NCBI GenBank assembly: GCA_024235395.1
Contig: JACKMK010000001.1
Location: forward strand, 682,001-746,000
Direction: 5' to 3'
DNA length: 64,000 nucleotides
Origin: Chromatiaceae bacterium
GTDB lineage: Bacteria; Pseudomonadota; Gammaproteobacteria; Chromatiales; Chromatiaceae
Below the pieces are notes generated by a model, which was not told the DNA's origin, made no database searches, and saw only the letters and a program-made list of their open reading frames with translations. Numbering within the stretch: position 1 is the stretch's first letter; every line of letters begins with the position of its first letter. Shown here one piece after another: positions 36,538 to 45,449 of this stretch. Both the position numbers and the translations under genes were made by a program.

Positions 36538-36620
36538 CGAGCCCTGGTTCAACTTAGGTCATCCCGGATATCGGCAACTCGTCGAGAAACCGAAGAGGTT
36601 TTTTTCGGAATCGGCGGACC

Positions 36621-37376
36621 TCAGATCTCTTCGCCGGAGAGCCACTCAGACAACCGCGAACGCAGGCGCAACGCCGCCTGGCTGTGAATCTGGCAGACGC
36701 GCGACTCGCTGACGCCAAGCACCTGGCCGATCTCGCGCAGGTTGAGTTCTTCGTCGTAGTACAGTGCGATCACCAGGCGCTCGCGTTCCGGCAGGCTGGC
36801 GATCGCGTCCCCCAGCGCCTCGCGGAAATGCGACTTCTCCAACCCACGTGCCGGACCGTCTTCGAGGGTGTTTTTGGGACGTGCCATCGACCCCTCGCAT
36901 GGCACGACCTCGCCGACCTCGCACAGCTCCTCGTAGCTGAAGATGCGTGCCCCGGAGGCATCCTGCAGGACCTGGTGGTAGTCCTCGATCGACATCCCGA
37001 GCGACTCGGCGACCTCGACGTCGCGCGCATCACGCCCCTCGGCGTTTTCGATCTCGCGCATCGCGTCGGCCACCATGCGCGCCTTGCGGTGCACCGAACG
37101 TGGCGTCCAGTCGGAGCGCCGGATCTCGTCGAGCATCGCGCCGCGGATGCGGATGCCGGCATAGGTCTCGAAGCTCGCGCCCTGGCTGGGATCGTAGTTG
37201 CGACTGGCCTCGATCAGGCCGATCATGCCGGCCTGGATCAGGTCTTCTGCCTGCACCGATGGCGGCAGGCGGTTCATCAAATGGTATGCAATGCGCTTGA
37301 CCAGCGGCGCATGGCGCGTCACCAGGTCGTCGAACCCCTGCTGCTGTACAGCACCGTAAGTCGCAAGATTGCTCAC
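36621..37376 (-). CDS. fliA: FliA, flagellar sigma factor (sigma-28)
   Basis: The 251-residue protein has sigma regions 2 (DLIQAGMIGLIEASRNYDP, FETYAGIRIRGAMLDEIRRSDW), 3 and 4 (LPERERLVIALYYDEELNLREIGQVLGVSESRVCQIHSQA), with the YAGIRIRGAMLDEIR core diagnostic of FliA/WhiG sigma factors. It directs transcription of late flagellar genes (filament, stator, chemotaxis). Start overlaps the flhG stop. A 117-base gap separates it from cheY, the largest between fliL and cheA. Confidence 0.95.
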   Translation of the reverse strand: MSNLATYGAVQQQGFDDLVTRHAPLVKRIAYHLMNRLPPSVQAEDLIQAGMIGLIEASRNYDPSQGASFETYAGIRIRGAMLDEIRRSDWTPRSVHRKARMVADAMREIENAEGRDARDVEVAESLGMSIEDYHQVLQDASGARIFSYEELCEVGEVVPCEGSMARPKNTLEDGPARGLEKSHFREALGDAIASLPERERLVIALYYDEELNLREIGQVLGVSESRVCQIHSQAALRLRSRLSEWLSGEEI

Positions 37377-38260
37377 AGCACGATCTCCCCATAATCACTG
37401 GAATACTTGATCAGGCGCTCCACGAAGAACTGCACCTGCCCATTGGCGCCGCCTGGCTGCGGCCATGTCTCGATTTTTTTTGCCAGGTTGCGAAACACCT
37501 GTGCCACACGGCTGCGTGGGAACGCCTGCACCACCGGACGCTGAGACTTGACCGCCTTGCGCAGGCTGTCGTCGTAGGGCACGGCTCCCATGAAGCCGAG
37601 GGTCACGTCGAGGTAGCGGTCGGTGACCCGGCACATCTTGTTGTACAGCTCACGCCCCTCCTGGGCGCTGCGCACCATGTTCGCCAACACGCGGAAGCGC
37701 TGGTGACCATAGTCGCGGTTCAACAACTTGATGATTGCGTACGCATCGGTGATCGATGCGGGCTCGTCGCACACCACGACAACAATCTCGTGCGACGCAC
37801 GCGAAAAGCTCAGCACCGTGTCGGAGATCCCGGCAGCGGTGTCGACGATCAGCAGATCCGTGTCGGTCGCGACCTCACTGAACGCACGAATCAACCCGGT
37901 ATGCTCGGCGGGGCTGAGTTCCGCCAGCGCCTTGACCCCCGAAGCTCCGGGGATCACCTTCATACCGGCGGGCCCCTCGACGACTACCTCGTTGAGCTGG
38001 CGTTCGCCGCGCATCACATGTGACAGGTCGTAGTGCGGGTGCAGGCCGAGTACCACATCGATGTTGGCCAAGCCGAGATCGGCGTCCAGCAACATGACGC
38101 GCTGGCCCATCTCGGCGGCCGCTACGCCCAGGTTGACCGACACATTGGTCTTGCCCACACCGCCCTTGCCGCCGGTGACCGCGATCGCGCGTACCGGGTG
38201 CGGTTGGGTCATGCGGCGCAAGCCGGCGGCCTGGTCGGGACGGGTTTCAGGCGTGGGCAT
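37373..38260 (-). CDS. flhG: FlhG/FleN, flagellar number regulator (MinD-like ATPase)
   Basis: The 295-residue product has a deviant Walker A motif GGKGGVGKT (residues 30-38), LLDADLGLANIDVVLGL, the Walker B-like DLLIVDTAAGI, and a C-terminal membrane-targeting-like helix. An N-terminal DQAAGLRRM segment matches the DQAxxLR motif that stimulates FlhF GTPase activity. FlhG limits polar flagellar number, partly by acting on the FleQ-type master regulator. I chose ATG 38260 since the DQAAGLR motif follows closely. The start overlaps the flhF 3' end by 14 bases. Confidence 0.92.
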   Translation of the reverse strand: MPTPETRPDQAAGLRRMTQPHPVRAIAVTGGKGGVGKTNVSVNLGVAAAEMGQRVMLLDADLGLANIDVVLGLHPHYDLSHVMRGERQLNEVVVEGPAGMKVIPGASGVKALAELSPAEHTGLIRAFSEVATDTDLLIVDTAAGISDTVLSFSRASHEIVVVVCDEPASITDAYAIIKLLNRDYGHQRFRVLANMVRSAQEGRELYNKMCRVTDRYLDVTLGFMGAVPYDDSLRKAVKSQRPVVQAFPRSRVAQVFRNLAKKIETWPQPGGANGQVQFFVERLIKYSSDYGEIVL

Positions 38261-39410
38261 GGATATTGGTTCCCCCAAGGGCAAGAGCCAGGTAACCGGG
38301 ATCGAGCGCAGCCGGATTCTCGGCGAGCAGTTCCGCTGCACGTGTCACCAGCGGATGCGCCCGGGCGGGTTGCAGGTCCTCCGGAACCCGCTGACCGTCG
38401 GTTACGAACGCGGTCGAGAGGCCGGCCTGGACGAGCGCCGAAAGGACTCCGCCGAGGCTCGCCGCTTCGTCGAGCTTGGTCAGCACACAGGCATCGGGCT
38501 TAAACTCGGCGAACAGGCGCAACGCCCGATGCACCGCGGCTGCCTCGGTGGTCGCCGACAACGTCAACAAGGTGGTGAGTGCACTGCCCGCTGCCGCCAG
38601 CGTCTCGCGCTGATCGACGATACGTTCGTGTGCGGCGGCCATGCCGGCCGTGTCGATCAGTACCAGGCGGCGATCGCCCAGCATGTTGAGCGCGGTGTCC
38701 ATCTCCTCGCGACTGGTCGCGGTGCGAACCGGGACGTTGAGGATGCGTGCGTACGTCTGCAGCTGGTCACGCGCACCGATACGAAAGCTGTCGGTGGTGA
38801 TCAATGCGACATTGCGATGGCCATGGCGCAGCGCGAACCGTGCGGCGATCTTGGCGATCGTCGTCGTCTTGCCCACCCCGGTCGGACCGACCAGCGCCAC
38901 CACACCACCGTGTTCGATGGGATCCGCTTCGCATACCCGGATCTCGGCAGCGAGCAGGTACAGCGCCTTGTGCCAGGCCTGGGCCGGGTCCTCGATGTTG
39001 CGTACGCGTTCGGCCAGGCTGCGCGCCAACTCGGCGCCGAGGCCGAGTGCCATCAACTGGCCGAGCAGCTGCTGCGAATGCGGCGAACGCTGACCCAGGT
39101 CGTACCAGCTCAGCCCGCTGAGTTCGGCCTGCATCCAGCGCCGCAGGTTGTGCATCTCCCGACGCAGGTCTTCCAGCGACTCCTGATGGTGCGGCGCATG
39201 CGCGGGTGCGACCGGCTCCTCGGACTGCCGGGGAATCCGGTGATCGACGGTGTCCGGCTGGACGTCGTCGGCCAGGTCCACTGCCGCGGTCAGTTCGACA
39301 CCGCCCTCGATGGTCTTGTTGGACAGGATCACGGCGTCCTCGCCGAGCGCCTCGCGCACCATGCGCAGTGCCTGGCGCATGTCCTGGGCTACAAAACGCT
39401 TGATCTTCAT
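38247..39410 (-). CDS. flhF: FlhF, SRP-type GTPase for polar flagellum placement
   Basis: The 387-residue protein has a basic N-domain (MKIKRFVAQDMRQALRMVR), a helical N-subdomain, and the SRP-GTPase G domain with P-loop GPTGVGKTTTIAKIAA (from residue 175), DSFRIGARDQLQTYA, DTAGMA and TKLDEAASLG. FlhF marks the cell pole where the flagellum is built and works with FlhG. Length is a little below 400-450, with a short B-domain. It is located between flhA and flhG as expected. Confidence 0.95.
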   Translation of the reverse strand: MKIKRFVAQDMRQALRMVREALGEDAVILSNKTIEGGVELTAAVDLADDVQPDTVDHRIPRQSEEPVAPAHAPHHQESLEDLRREMHNLRRWMQAELSGLSWYDLGQRSPHSQQLLGQLMALGLGAELARSLAERVRNIEDPAQAWHKALYLLAAEIRVCEADPIEHGGVVALVGPTGVGKTTTIAKIAARFALRHGHRNVALITTDSFRIGARDQLQTYARILNVPVRTATSREEMDTALNMLGDRRLVLIDTAGMAAAHERIVDQRETLAAAGSALTTLLTLSATTEAAAVHRALRLFAEFKPDACVLTKLDEAASLGGVLSALVQAGLSTAFVTDGQRVPEDLQPARAHPLVTRAAELLAENPAALDPGYLALALGGTNIHAHA

Positions 39411-39452
39411 CTCGAGCGGTCCTCGTCAATCGGCCGGGCCCGCTTGCGGTGC

Positions 39453-41555
39453 TCAGCCCTCTGTCGCGTTCCGGCCGATCGTGCTTACCACCTTGATCTG
39501 CCGGTTGTCGGGTATCTCGTTGTAGGAGAGGACGCGCATCCCCGGGACACTGTGCCGTGCGAACTTGGCCATCCAGGGGCGAATCGCCGCGGCCACCAGC
39601 AACACCGTGTCCTGACCGCTGATCTCTTGCTGCCGTGCCGTCTCCTGCAGGGCCCGCTGCAACTGCTCGAGCATCCCCGGTTCGACGCCGGCACCGTCCT
39701 CTCCCGCGCTTGCCAAGGTCTGTTGCAAGAGCCGTTCCAACCCGGGCTCGAGTACGACGACAGGAATTTCTCCAATAGAACCAATTACTTGCTGAACGAT
39801 TGAGCGCGCGAGGGCAACCCTGACAGAAGCCGTCAGAGTGCCGGCATCTTGACTCTTGGTCGCCTGTTCCGCCAGGGTTTCGGCAATCGTCCGCATATCG
39901 CGGATCGGTACGCCTTCCTGCAGAAGGTTCTGCAGCACCCGCAACACGACCGCCAGCGGCAGCAGTTTCGGCACCAGGTCCTCGACCAGCTTCGGGGCGG
40001 CCTGCGCCAGGTTTTCGAGCAGCTGCTGGACCTCGTCGTGGCCGAGCAGCTCGTGCGCGTGGGATTGCAGCAGCTCGCTGAGGTGGGTGGCGACCACGGT
40101 ACTCGCATCGACCACGGTGTAACCCATGGTCTGCGCCTGGTCGCGTTGCGTGCCGTCGATCCACACCGCATCGAGTCCGAATGCCGGATCCTTGGTCGGC
40201 GTACCGCGCAGCTCGCCGAACACCTTGCCCGGATTGATCGCCAGTTCGCGATCGACGAACACCTCGGATTCGCCGACCGGCACGCCGTTCAGAATGATGC
40301 GGTAGGCGTTCGGCGACAGGTCCAGGTTGTCGCGGATATGCACCGACTGCACCAGGAAGCCGAGCTCCTGGGACAGCTTCTTGCGCACACCCTTGATACG
40401 GTTCATCAACTGACCGCCCTGGTCGCGGTCGACCAGCGGAATCAGCCGGTAACCCACCTCCAGGCCGATCACGTCGACCGGGTGCACGTCCTGCCAGGTC
40501 AGCTCGCGCAGCTCGCTGCCGACCTCTGACGTGGCGACCACCGGTGCCGCGGCCTCGGGCTGCCCGCTCTCCGGTTGCTGGTTGCGCTTGACGACCGTGT
40601 AGGCAAGGCCGCCGACGGCGCCTCCGAGCAACAGGAACACCAGGTTCGGCATACCCGGGATCATGCCGAGCATGACCAGCAGGATCGCGGTGATCGCCAG
40701 GGCGCGCGGGTTGTTCAACAGCTGGGTCGACACCTGGCTACCAAGGTCTTCGGCGCTCGACACGCGGGTCACGATGATCGCCGCAGAGGTGGACAGCAGC
40801 AGCGACGGCAGCTGGGCGACAAGACCGTCACCGATCGTCAGCAATGCGTAGTTGCGCATCGCAGTCGCCAGGTCGAGGTCGTGCTGGCCCATGCCGATCG
40901 CCAGACCGCCGATGATATTGATCACCAGGATCAGGATGCCGGCGACCGCATCACCACGCACGAACTTCGACGAACCGTCCATCGCACCGTAAAAATCGGC
41001 CTCGCGGGCGATCTCGTCGCGCCTCCGGCGCGCCTCGTCCTGATCGATCAGTCCGGAGTTGAGATCGGCGTCTATCGCCATCTGCTTACCCGGCATCGCG
41101 TCCAGGGTGAACCGCGCCGAGACCTCCGACACGCGCCCCGCACCCTTGGTCACGACCACGAAATTGATGATCACCAGGATCATGAAGACCACCAGGCCGA
41201 CGGCGTAGTTGCCACCGACCACGAACTCGCCGAAGGCTTCGATCACCTTGCCGGCGGCGTCGCCACCGTTGTGCCCTTCCAGCAGCACAACCCGGGTCGA
41301 GGCGACGTTCAGCGCCAGGCGCAGCAGTGTCGCCACCAACAGCATCGATGGAAACATCGCAAAGTCCAGAGGACGCAGCGCATATACCGTGACCAGCAGC
41401 ACGACCAGCGACAGAGCAATGTTGAACGTGAAAAAGAGGTCGAGCAGGAACGCCGGCAGCGGCAACACGATCATCGCCAGCAGCATCAATATGATGATCG
41501 GCGCACCGAGGCCACGGGCACCGGCCTGCCTGATATTGTTGAGTACCGCTTCCAT
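39453..41555 (-). CDS. flhA: FlhA, flagellar export gate protein
   Basis: The 700-residue protein has about eight N-terminal transmembrane helices and a large cytoplasmic domain. The FHIPEP-family segment is clear in DFAMFPSMLLVATLLRLALNVASTR (starting near residue 64) and the cytoplasmic FHIPEP loop KGAGRVSEVSARFTLDAMPGKQMAIDADL, with GLIDQDEARRRR. FlhA forms the nonameric ring of the type III export gate. Full length. A 41-base gap separates it from flhB. Confidence 0.96.
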   Translation of the reverse strand: MEAVLNNIRQAGARGLGAPIIILMLLAMIVLPLPAFLLDLFFTFNIALSLVVLLVTVYALRPLDFAMFPSMLLVATLLRLALNVASTRVVLLEGHNGGDAAGKVIEAFGEFVVGGNYAVGLVVFMILVIINFVVVTKGAGRVSEVSARFTLDAMPGKQMAIDADLNSGLIDQDEARRRRDEIAREADFYGAMDGSSKFVRGDAVAGILILVINIIGGLAIGMGQHDLDLATAMRNYALLTIGDGLVAQLPSLLLSTSAAIIVTRVSSAEDLGSQVSTQLLNNPRALAITAILLVMLGMIPGMPNLVFLLLGGAVGGLAYTVVKRNQQPESGQPEAAAPVVATSEVGSELRELTWQDVHPVDVIGLEVGYRLIPLVDRDQGGQLMNRIKGVRKKLSQELGFLVQSVHIRDNLDLSPNAYRIILNGVPVGESEVFVDRELAINPGKVFGELRGTPTKDPAFGLDAVWIDGTQRDQAQTMGYTVVDASTVVATHLSELLQSHAHELLGHDEVQQLLENLAQAAPKLVEDLVPKLLPLAVVLRVLQNLLQEGVPIRDMRTIAETLAEQATKSQDAGTLTASVRVALARSIVQQVIGSIGEIPVVVLEPGLERLLQQTLASAGEDGAGVEPGMLEQLQRALQETARQQEISGQDTVLLVAAAIRPWMAKFARHSVPGMRVLSYNEIPDNRQIKVVSTIGRNATEG

Positions 41556-41596
41556 CTGGATGTTCCCCGCCTGTTGTCTGGCGTCAGTGGCGCCGG

Positions 41597-42733
41597 TTAG
41601 CCATCACGCCGGTAGTCATCCGGCACCGGGTAGTCCTGCGGCGGCGTCGGGATGTCGCCACCCATTTCACGGTATGCCCGCAGCTGGAACACATAGGCCA
41701 GCAGCTGGGCGACCGCGAGGAACAGCGCCGCCGGGATCGGGTGGTTGATTTCGGTGTTGAAATAGATCGCACGTGCCAGCACCGGCGCCTCGACCAGCGG
41801 CACCTGGTGTCGTGCGCCGATCTCGCGGATGTTGGCCGCGATCAGTCCCTTGCCCTTCGCCACGACGACCGGCGCCTTCATCCGGTCTGAGTCATAACGC
41901 AGCGCCACCGAATAATGCGTGGGGTTGGTGACGATCACGTCGGCCTTCGGCACCTCCTGCATCATGCGCCGCGCGGCCATCTCGAACTGCACCTTGCGAA
42001 TTCGCGACCGGACCTCGGGACGACCCTCGGTATCCTTGAGTTCGTCGCGCACCTCCTGCTGGGTCATCTTCAGGCCCTTGGTGTGCTGCCACAGCTGGAA
42101 CGGCACGTCGATCAACGCCAGCAGGATCAATGTCGACGACAGCAGCAAAGCCGACCAACCGACAATCGAGAGGCCACTTCTGAGCGCCTCCTCGACATTG
42201 AGACTGCCCAGGACGACCACCTTGTCGGCCTGCAGGTACAACACGGCGAGGGTCGCCGAACCGATCAGCGCGAACTTGGCAATCGCCTTCACGAGTTCCA
42301 TCAGCCCGCGCGTCGAAACCAGTCGCTTGAGCCCCTTTATGGCATTGAGCTTTCCAAACTTGGGTTTCATCGCCTCGGCACTGACGTTGAAACCGCCGAG
42401 CGCGATCGACGACAGGATTGCAACCACGATCATGACGGCGAACAAGGGTGAGAGCATCAGCAACGCATCCTGAATCGCCGCCACGAAATGTCTGGTTGCC
42501 GCATTGGGGTCGAAGATGTCGGTGCGATCGAGTACGAACTGCTGCTCAAACAGGCGGTGAAACCCCTTCGCGAAATGCGGACCGAGCAGGATCACGGTGC
42601 CGACACCGAACATTGTTATCGCCGTCGTGTTCAGCTCCCGCGAACGCGGTACCTGTCCCTTTCTGCGCGCCTCCTGCCGTCGCTTGGCTGTCGGGGCATG
42701 GGATTTTTCCTGGCCGTCCTGATTCTCTGCCAT
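41597..42733 (-). CDS. flhB: FlhB, flagellar export specificity switch
   Basis: The 378-residue protein has a charged N-terminus, four transmembrane helices (about 37-57, 88-113, 142-166, 186-211) and a cytoplasmic domain with the self-cleaving NPTH motif at residues 270-273. Cleavage there switches export from rod/hook to filament subunits. GAGG lies shortly upstream of the start. It follows fliR directly, as in other flagellar loci. Confidence 0.96.
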   Translation of the reverse strand: MAENQDGQEKSHAPTAKRRQEARRKGQVPRSRELNTTAITMFGVGTVILLGPHFAKGFHRLFEQQFVLDRTDIFDPNAATRHFVAAIQDALLMLSPLFAVMIVVAILSSIALGGFNVSAEAMKPKFGKLNAIKGLKRLVSTRGLMELVKAIAKFALIGSATLAVLYLQADKVVVLGSLNVEEALRSGLSIVGWSALLLSSTLILLALIDVPFQLWQHTKGLKMTQQEVRDELKDTEGRPEVRSRIRKVQFEMAARRMMQEVPKADVIVTNPTHYSVALRYDSDRMKAPVVVAKGKGLIAANIREIGARHQVPLVEAPVLARAIYFNTEINHPIPAALFLAVAQLLAYVFQLRAYREMGGDIPTPPQDYPVPDDYRRDG

Positions 42734-42739
42734 GACGGC

Positions 42740-43516
42740 TTACCTCGGCGACAGCACATCGGCAGAGTGCGTGAACGCCTCGCCGACAAGATTGCCGAAG
42801 TTCACCATCACCTGTGGCAAGGTGAACCAGATCAGCAGGAAACCGAGTGTCAGAGTGATCGGGAAGCCGACGGCGAAGATGTTCAGCTGCGGTGCGGCAC
42901 GCGTGATCACACCCATTCCGATGTTGACCAGCAGCAACGAGATCACCACTGGAAGCGCCATCAGCAACCCTGCGGCGAACATGCGTGAACCCCAGGCAAG
43001 CAGGTCCCAGATGCCGGCCCTGCCGAATCCGTCCACGGCCACCGGCAGTACCGCAAAGCTGTCGGCGATCGCGCCGATCAACACCAGGTGACCGTTCATC
43101 CACAGGAACGCCAGCATCGCGAGGATCAGCCAGAACTGCGCGACCACCGGCACCTGAACGCCGTTGGCGGGATCCATCATGCTGGCGAAACCGAGCCCCA
43201 TGCTGAACGCCATCACCTGACCGCCGATGATCAGGGCATTGAAGGCCATCTGCAGCAGCAGGCCGAGCGCGGCTCCGATTGCGATCTGCTGCCCGGCGAT
43301 CAACAGCGCCTCGGGACTGAACATGTCGATCACCGGGGTGGCCGGCAGCAGCGGCTGCACCAGCAGTGTGATCATCAGCGCGAGCACCATGCGAAACCTG
43401 ACCGGGACCTGGCGGACACTGAAGATCGGTGCAGCTGTCAACATCGCGGCGATACGCAGCAGTGGCCAGAAAAAATCGGCCAGCCATTGACTCATCTGCG
43501 CATCGGTGAACTGCAT
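42740..43516 (-). CDS. fliR: FliR, flagellar export gate membrane protein
   Basis: The 258-residue protein has about six transmembrane helices. It begins MQFTDAQMSQWLADFFWPLLRI and contains PVRFRMVLALMITLLVQPLL, both typical of FliR. It forms the export gate with FliP and FliQ. I chose ATG 43516, 8 bases after the fliQ stop, because longer in-frame starts lie inside fliQ and lack similarity. Confidence 0.93.
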   Translation of the reverse strand: MQFTDAQMSQWLADFFWPLLRIAAMLTAAPIFSVRQVPVRFRMVLALMITLLVQPLLPATPVIDMFSPEALLIAGQQIAIGAALGLLLQMAFNALIIGGQVMAFSMGLGFASMMDPANGVQVPVVAQFWLILAMLAFLWMNGHLVLIGAIADSFAVLPVAVDGFGRAGIWDLLAWGSRMFAAGLLMALPVVISLLLVNIGMGVITRAAPQLNIFAVGFPITLTLGFLLIWFTLPQVMVNFGNLVGEAFTHSADVLSPR

Positions 43517-43524
43517 GGCGGTTT

Positions 43525-43794
43525 TCAGCCGATCAGGTAGGGGATGTTCTCGACCAGCTGTCGCATGAAACCGGTGATCTGACGCAACATCCATGGTCCG
43601 GCGGTCATCAATACGACAGCGATCGTCATCAGCTTGGGCACGAACGTCAGGGTCATTTCGTTGATCTGCGTCGCCGCCTGGAACATCGCGATGATCAGAC
43701 CGACGACGAGCGAGCTGAGCAGGATCGGTGCCGCCAGCAGTATCGTGATCTCCATCGCCTGCCGGCCAAGGCCAACTACGGTATCTGCGTCCAT
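43525..43794 (-). CDS. fliQ: FliQ, flagellar export gate membrane protein
   Basis: The 89-residue protein with two transmembrane helices has the FliQ pattern (LAAPILLSSLVVGLIIAMFQAATQINEMTLTFVPKL spans the first helix and loop). ATG 43794 gives the family's exact length; an upstream extension would enter fliP's spacer. Ten bases separate it from fliP. Confidence 0.95.
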   Translation of the reverse strand: MDADTVVGLGRQAMEITILLAAPILLSSLVVGLIIAMFQAATQINEMTLTFVPKLMTIAVVLMTAGPWMLRQITGFMRQLVENIPYLIG

Positions 43795-43804
43795 GTGTGG
43801 CTCC

Positions 43805-44539
43805 TCAAACGTAAAAACTGGTGGCGAGTGTGCCGAGCACCAGAGCCCAGCCATCGACCAGAACGAACAGCATGATCTTGAACGGCAGCGAGACGATCAG
43901 CGGCGAGAGCATCATCATGCCCATCGACATCAGGACACTTGCGACGACCAGATCGATCACCAGAAACGGTATGAACAGCAGGAAGCCGATCTGAAACGCC
44001 GTCTTCAACTCGCTGGTTGCGAACGCCGGCATCAACAGAGTGAACGGAACCTCCTGCTCGGCGTGGAACTCTTCGTGGCCGGAGATCCGCGCGAACAACG
44101 CCAGGTCGTCGTCACGCGTCTGCGCCATCATGAACTCGCGCACCGGCACCTGGGCCGCGTCGATCGCCGCCTGCGCGGTGATCTGGTCCTCAAGGTATGG
44201 ACGCAATGCGGTGCTATACACCTCGTTCAGAACCGGGCTCATGATGAAGAACGTCAGGAACAGCGCAAGGCCGATCAGAATCGTATTCGACGGGGTCTGC
44301 GCGGTACCCATCGCCTGACGCAGTATCGACAACACGATCACGATCCGGGTGAACGACGTCATCAGGATCAGGCCGGCCGGCAGCATGCTGAGTGCCGTCA
44401 TCAGCAACAGCACCTGGATCGACAGGGTGTACGTCTGTCCGCCGTCGGTGCCGGGTGTCACCGTCAGCGCATCGATGCCCGGAGCGGCATGGATTCCCTG
44501 CGCGAACAACAGGATCATCAAGCAGACCAGGCGTTTCAT
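43805..44539 (-). CDS. fliP: FliP, flagellar export gate membrane protein
   Basis: The 244-residue protein has a cleavable signal peptide (MKRLVCLMILLFAQGIHAA), as usual for FliP, then four transmembrane helices and a periplasmic loop. LTSFTRIVIVLSILRQAMGT-type sequence (here LMTSFTRIVIVLSILRQAMG) and FQIGFLLFIPFLVIDLVVAS are diagnostic. It nucleates the FliPQR gate. Start overlaps the fliO stop (ATGA). Confidence 0.96.
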   Translation of the reverse strand: MKRLVCLMILLFAQGIHAAPGIDALTVTPGTDGGQTYTLSIQVLLLMTALSMLPAGLILMTSFTRIVIVLSILRQAMGTAQTPSNTILIGLALFLTFFIMSPVLNEVYSTALRPYLEDQITAQAAIDAAQVPVREFMMAQTRDDDLALFARISGHEEFHAEQEVPFTLLMPAFATSELKTAFQIGFLLFIPFLVIDLVVASVLMSMGMMMLSPLIVSLPFKIMLFVLVDGWALVLGTLATSFYV

Positions 44540-44967
44540 TGTGCGACCTCCGGGTGGTCCACCTGGGGCGATTGCGCCGCCTGGCGCAGATGGGCGTCGA
44601 AGGTCGCCTCGTCGGGCTCCGTGTCGCCGAGCAGCAACAACGTCTGCACCCGACCGGGCGCGACGCCGACCAGCAGTCGACGGCCTTCGACCGACAACAA
44701 CACGGCCTTTTCACGCGCACCCAGCGAGACGCCGCCCAGGACCTGGACGTGTCCCTTGGCGATTCCGGGCGTATGCACGAACCGCTTCACCAGCCATGCA
44801 AGTGCCAGCATGACGGCCAGGACCACCACCAGCCCGAGCCCGGTGTCGATCAGGTTGGCGCTGCTGAGCGGCGTTTCGGCAAGGCGCGAAGAGACCTCGC
44901 CCGGTGCCGCCCCGCTAGCCTGTGCGAATGAAGCGAGGGGCACGGCGATCAGGAGTAGGTAGTGCAT
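44536..44967 (-). CDS. fliO: FliO, flagellar export accessory membrane protein
   Basis: The 143-residue protein has a signal-like N-terminus, a transmembrane helix (about residues 44-63; GLGLVVVLAVMLALAWLVKR) and a cytoplasmic domain with HVQVLGGVSLGAREKAVLL, the part conserved among FliO proteins. FliO helps FliP assemble. Sequence conservation in this family is low, so position between fliN and fliP is an important part of the assignment. Confidence 0.88.
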   Translation of the reverse strand: MHYLLLIAVPLASFAQASGAAPGEVSSRLAETPLSSANLIDTGLGLVVVLAVMLALAWLVKRFVHTPGIAKGHVQVLGGVSLGAREKAVLLSVEGRRLLVGVAPGRVQTLLLLGDTEPDEATFDAHLRQAAQSPQVDHPEVAQ

Positions 44968-45025
44968 GATCCTTACCGGAAAACTGGACCTGGACTGTGT
45001 GACGCGAACAAGCTGTTCATCGGGC

Positions 45026-45433
45026 TTACGCGCTCAGCTTCTTGACCCGGTCGGACGGGCTCACGATGTCGGTCAGTCGGATACCGAACTTCTCGTTGAC
45101 CACGACCACCTCGCCCTGAGCGATCAAGGTACCGTTGACCAGGACATCCATGGGCTCACCCGCCAGACGGTCGAGTTCGACGACCGATCCCTGGTTGAGC
45201 TGCAACAGGTTGCGGATATTGATCCGCGCACGACCGATCTCCATCGAGATGGTGATGGGAACATCGAGAATCGCGTCGATTTTCACGTCACCGGCGCCGA
45301 GACCCGGCGCATCGGGTTGCAGCTGCTGAAAGTGTGCAGCCTCGGCCATGGTGTCGCCCGGCCCCTGCTCTTCCAGCGCCGCCGCCCATTCGTCGGCCAG
45401 GGCCTCGTCTGCGCTTTTCTGATCATCGGTCAT
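45026..45433 (-). CDS. fliN: FliN, flagellar motor switch (C-ring) protein
   Basis: The 135-residue protein has an acidic N-terminal extension (1-50) and a C-terminal SpoA domain (ILDVPITISMEIGRARINIR, LLQLNQGSVVELDRLAGEPMDVLVNG, EKFGIRLTDIVSP). FliN forms the lower C-ring and receives CheY-P signals with FliM. Spacing to fliM is 16 bases. Confidence 0.95.
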   Translation of the reverse strand: MTDDQKSADEALADEWAAALEEQGPGDTMAEAAHFQQLQPDAPGLGAGDVKIDAILDVPITISMEIGRARINIRNLLQLNQGSVVELDRLAGEPMDVLVNGTLIAQGEVVVVNEKFGIRLTDIVSPSDRVKKLSA

Positions 45434-45449
45434 CGCTTAACCCGCCTCG

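Noticed and set aside
36568..36575. GCCGATAT on the minus strand upstream of cheY, resembling a sigma-28 -10 box
   Set aside because: No TAAA-type -35 element lies at the required distance, so I do not call a FliA promoter.
38061..39803. Long plus-strand frame opposite flhG, flhF and flhA
   Set aside because: Antisense shadow across three conserved genes.
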